Below, in pieces: positions 4,791 to 6,260 of a stretch of DNA of 6,260 nt. Each line of letters starts with the position of its first letter. Position 1 is the stretch's first letter. The notes beneath the pieces are model-generated. The model did not search any database, was not told the DNA's origin, and saw only the letters and a list, made by a program, of their open reading frames with translations. The DNA comes from Gammaproteobacteria bacterium (GTDB taxonomy: Bacteria; Pseudomonadota; Gammaproteobacteria; UBA9214): assembly GCA_030635865.1 (NCBI GenBank), contig DAOVYA010000096.1, positions 1 to 6,260 on the forward strand, read 5' to 3'. Both the position numbers and the translations under genes were made by a program.

Positions 4791-5002
4791 TACGTGCCTA
4801 TCGCTACCTGCTGAGTCCCTGGCTGGGCAGTCATTGTCGCTACCACCCCTCGTGTTCCTGTTACGCACAAACCGCTGTCGAGCGTTTTGGTGCATTGCGA
4901 GGTAGCGCCATGGCGGTGATGCGTTTGTTGCGCTGTCATCCCTGGAGTGCGGGCGGCATTGATGAAGTACCGGAAAAGGAGTCCGGCCTCCCGCATGGAT
5001 AA
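4766..5002 (+). CDS. yidD: Membrane protein insertion efficiency factor YidD
   Basis: YidD is a small inner-membrane-associated protein that assists YidC-dependent insertion of membrane proteins. The 78 residues start MRWFILQLIRAYRYLLSPWLG, an amphipathic, hydrophobic N-terminal segment, followed by the family core HCRYHPSCSCYAQTAVERFG (23-42), RLLRCHPW at 53-60 and a GGIDEVP tail at 63-69. The conserved cysteines are Cys24, Cys30 and Cys57, with an extra Cys32. It is similar to E. coli YidD (85 aa), which has a longer N-terminus. The ATG at 4766 lies inside rnpA, and the 25-bp overlap plus lack of a strong ribosome site implies coupled translation. Its last 8 bases overlap the yidC start. 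Confidence 0.95.
   Translation: MRWFILQLIRAYRYLLSPWLGSHCRYHPSCSCYAQTAVERFGALRGSAMAVMRLLRCHPWSAGGIDEVPEKESGLPHG
4976..4981 (+). promoter_or_regulatory. Ribosome binding site of yidC
   Basis: AAGGAG at 4976-4981 is a strong Shine-Dalgarno match within yidD, but 13 bases lie between it and the ATG at 4995, longer than usual. GGAG (4978-4981) can pair with CTCC (4988-4991), which could shorten the effective spacing or mask the site until yidD is translated. The next in-frame ATG (5010) would remove the conserved MDNQR start, so 4995 is preferred. Confidence 0.55.
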
Positions 5003-6260
5003 CCAACGTATGATCCTGTTTGTAGCGCTGTCCTTTGTGATCCTGCTGTTGTGGCAATCCTGGCAGGAGGATTACGCGCCGCAACCTGTTGAGTCGACCA
5101 CCCCTGCAGAAACAGCCATACCGGCTATGCCTAAAAACGGTGATGCAGGTGATGACATACCCGGCACCCCTGATGATCTTGCTCAGGCGCGCGCGGTGCC
5201 GGAGACGGAACTGCTCAAGACCAGCGGCAACATCCCTCTCGAAACCGACCTGTTCAGGGTCTTGCTTGATACCACCGGTGGTGATTTGCGCCAGGTCGAT
5301 CTGCTGGCATACCCGGCAACAACCGAACCGGATTCCCCGCCCTTTCGGCTGTTGAATGACAGCTTGCCGAACCTGTTTATTGTGCAGTCAGGCCTGCGCA
5401 CCCGTTCCGGCACCGAACCCACGCACCATGTGGTGTATAGCGCGGAACAAGACCACTATCGCATGGCGGATTCCGCCGACGAGTTACAGGTGGAGCTAAG
5501 CTGGCGCAGTCCGGAAGGTGTCGAGGTGACCAAGCGCTATACCTTCCATCGGGGCAGCTACGCGGTCGACCTGGAACATGAGGTTCGCAATGGCAGTGGC
5601 AGCGACTGGCAGGGTCGGCAATACCGCCAGTTGCAGCGTACCCAGGTTGCGGAAACCGGCCAGAGCACGTTCATCTATACCTACATGGGCGGCGTGCTTT
5701 ACAGCCCGGAAGAAAAATACGAAAAGATAAAGTTTGATGACATGCTGGATGCGAACCTCGACCGCTCTGTGACCGATGGCTGGGCGGCCATGATCCAGCA
5801 TTATTTTGTTGGTGCACTGGTTCCCGAGCGCGGCGAGGAAAATCGCTACTACACCAAGACATTGAATAACGCACGTTATGTCATCGGGCTGATTTCACCC
5901 GGCCGCAACATTGCCGCGGGTGAGAGCGCGACATTCAGTACACGGCTTTTCATCGGACCGAAACTCCAGGATGAGATGAAACAGGTTGCTCCGGGGCTGG
6001 AGTTGACCGTGGACTACGGACTGCTGACCGTGCTGGCACAGCCGGTATTCTGGCTGCTGAAAACCTTACACGGTTTTCTGGGTAACTGGGGCTGGGCCAT
6101 TATTTTTGTGACCATGCTTATCAAGCTGGCCTTCTATAAACTGTCCGAGACCAGTTACCGTTCCATGGCCAACATGCGCAAGGTGACCCCGCGTCTGAAG
6201 TCACTGAATGAGCGCTATGGCGATGACCGCCAGAATCTCAACAAGGCCAGGATGGAACTG
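4995..6260 (+). CDS. yidC: Membrane protein insertase YidC (3' end beyond window)
   Basis: YidC (Oxa1 superfamily) inserts and folds inner-membrane proteins, alone or with SecYEG. The window holds 422 codons with no stop; about a quarter of the usual 540-560 residues is missing, including transmembrane segments 3-6. MDNQRMILFVALSFVILLLWQSW forms the N-terminal signal-anchor TM1. A variable low-complexity linker (about 25-70) and the periplasmic beta-sandwich domain follow, with landmarks TTGGDLRQVDLLAYP, EEKYEKIKFDD and LTVDYGLLTVLAQP. GNWGWAII at 363-370 begins TM2. Lys377 occupies the place of the hydrophilic-cavity Arg366 of E. coli; Lys there is also found in pseudomonads. The SYRSMANMRKVTPRLK stretch (387-402) starts the cytoplasmic coiled-coil loop C1. 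The start overlaps the end of yidD by 8 bp. Confidence 0.97.
   Translation, partial: MDNQRMILFVALSFVILLLWQSWQEDYAPQPVESTTPAETAIPAMPKNGDAGDDIPGTPDDLAQARAVPETELLKTSGNIPLETDLFRVLLDTTGGDLRQVDLLAYPATTEPDSPPFRLLNDSLPNLFIVQSGLRTRSGTEPTHHVVYSAEQDHYRMADSADELQVELSWRSPEGVEVTKRYTFHRGSYAVDLEHEVRNGSGSDWQGRQYRQLQRTQVAETGQSTFIYTYMGGVLYSPEEKYEKIKFDDMLDANLDRSVTDGWAAMIQHYFVGALVPERGEENRYYTKTLNNARYVIGLISPGRNIAAGESATFSTRLFIGPKLQDEMKQVAPGLELTVDYGLLTVLAQPVFWLLKTLHGFLGNWGWAIIFVTMLIKLAFYKLSETSYRSMANMRKVTPRLKSLNERYGDDRQNLNKARMEL

Overview
This window is the chromosomal replication-origin neighbourhood of a gammaproteobacterium. The order gyrB-recF-dnaN-dnaA on the minus strand, divergent from rpmH-rnpA-yidD-yidC on the plus strand, is the classic dnaA cluster. 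The proteins resemble the Escherichia coli and Pseudomonas versions closely from memory (DnaN is exactly 366 residues; DnaA begins at the same alignment position as in E. coli). The lineage is probably not enteric. GATC is absent from both intergenic regions that carry DnaA boxes, two parS-like sites lie in recF, and the YidC membrane-cavity residue is Lys rather than the Arg of E. coli. Genus cannot be fixed from this window.

Left half (1-4065, minus strand; transcription runs right to left from dnaA). dnaA (442 aa, GTG start) is followed by a 206-bp AT-rich gap with two perfect DnaA boxes, the best oriC candidate. Then come dnaN (sliding clamp), recF (gap-repair loader) and the first 83 codons of gyrB (gyrase B), which leaves the window. 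Two 15-16 bp parS-like palindromes for ParB lie inside recF.

Centre (4066-4271) is the divergent dnaA/rpmH control region. It holds one perfect DnaA box that overlaps the inferred dnaA -35 position, a TTGACA-type rpmH promoter with a GC-rich discriminator, an 18-bp perfect palindrome in the rpmH leader and a repeated 9-mer.

Right half (4272-6260, plus strand) is a compact, partly overlapping operon. It encodes ribosomal protein L34, the RNase P protein (apparent TTG start), the membrane-insertion factor YidD and the membrane insertase YidC, which is cut off by the window edge after 422 codons.

Together the genes link replication initiation, clamp loading and repair, supercoiling and segregation on one side with ribosome, tRNA-processing and membrane-insertion functions on the other. 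I see no mobile element, CRISPR array, tRNA, rRNA or accessory system. No wholly new system is evident; the points most worth checking are the parS-like sites in recF and the unwinding-element architecture next to dnaN.
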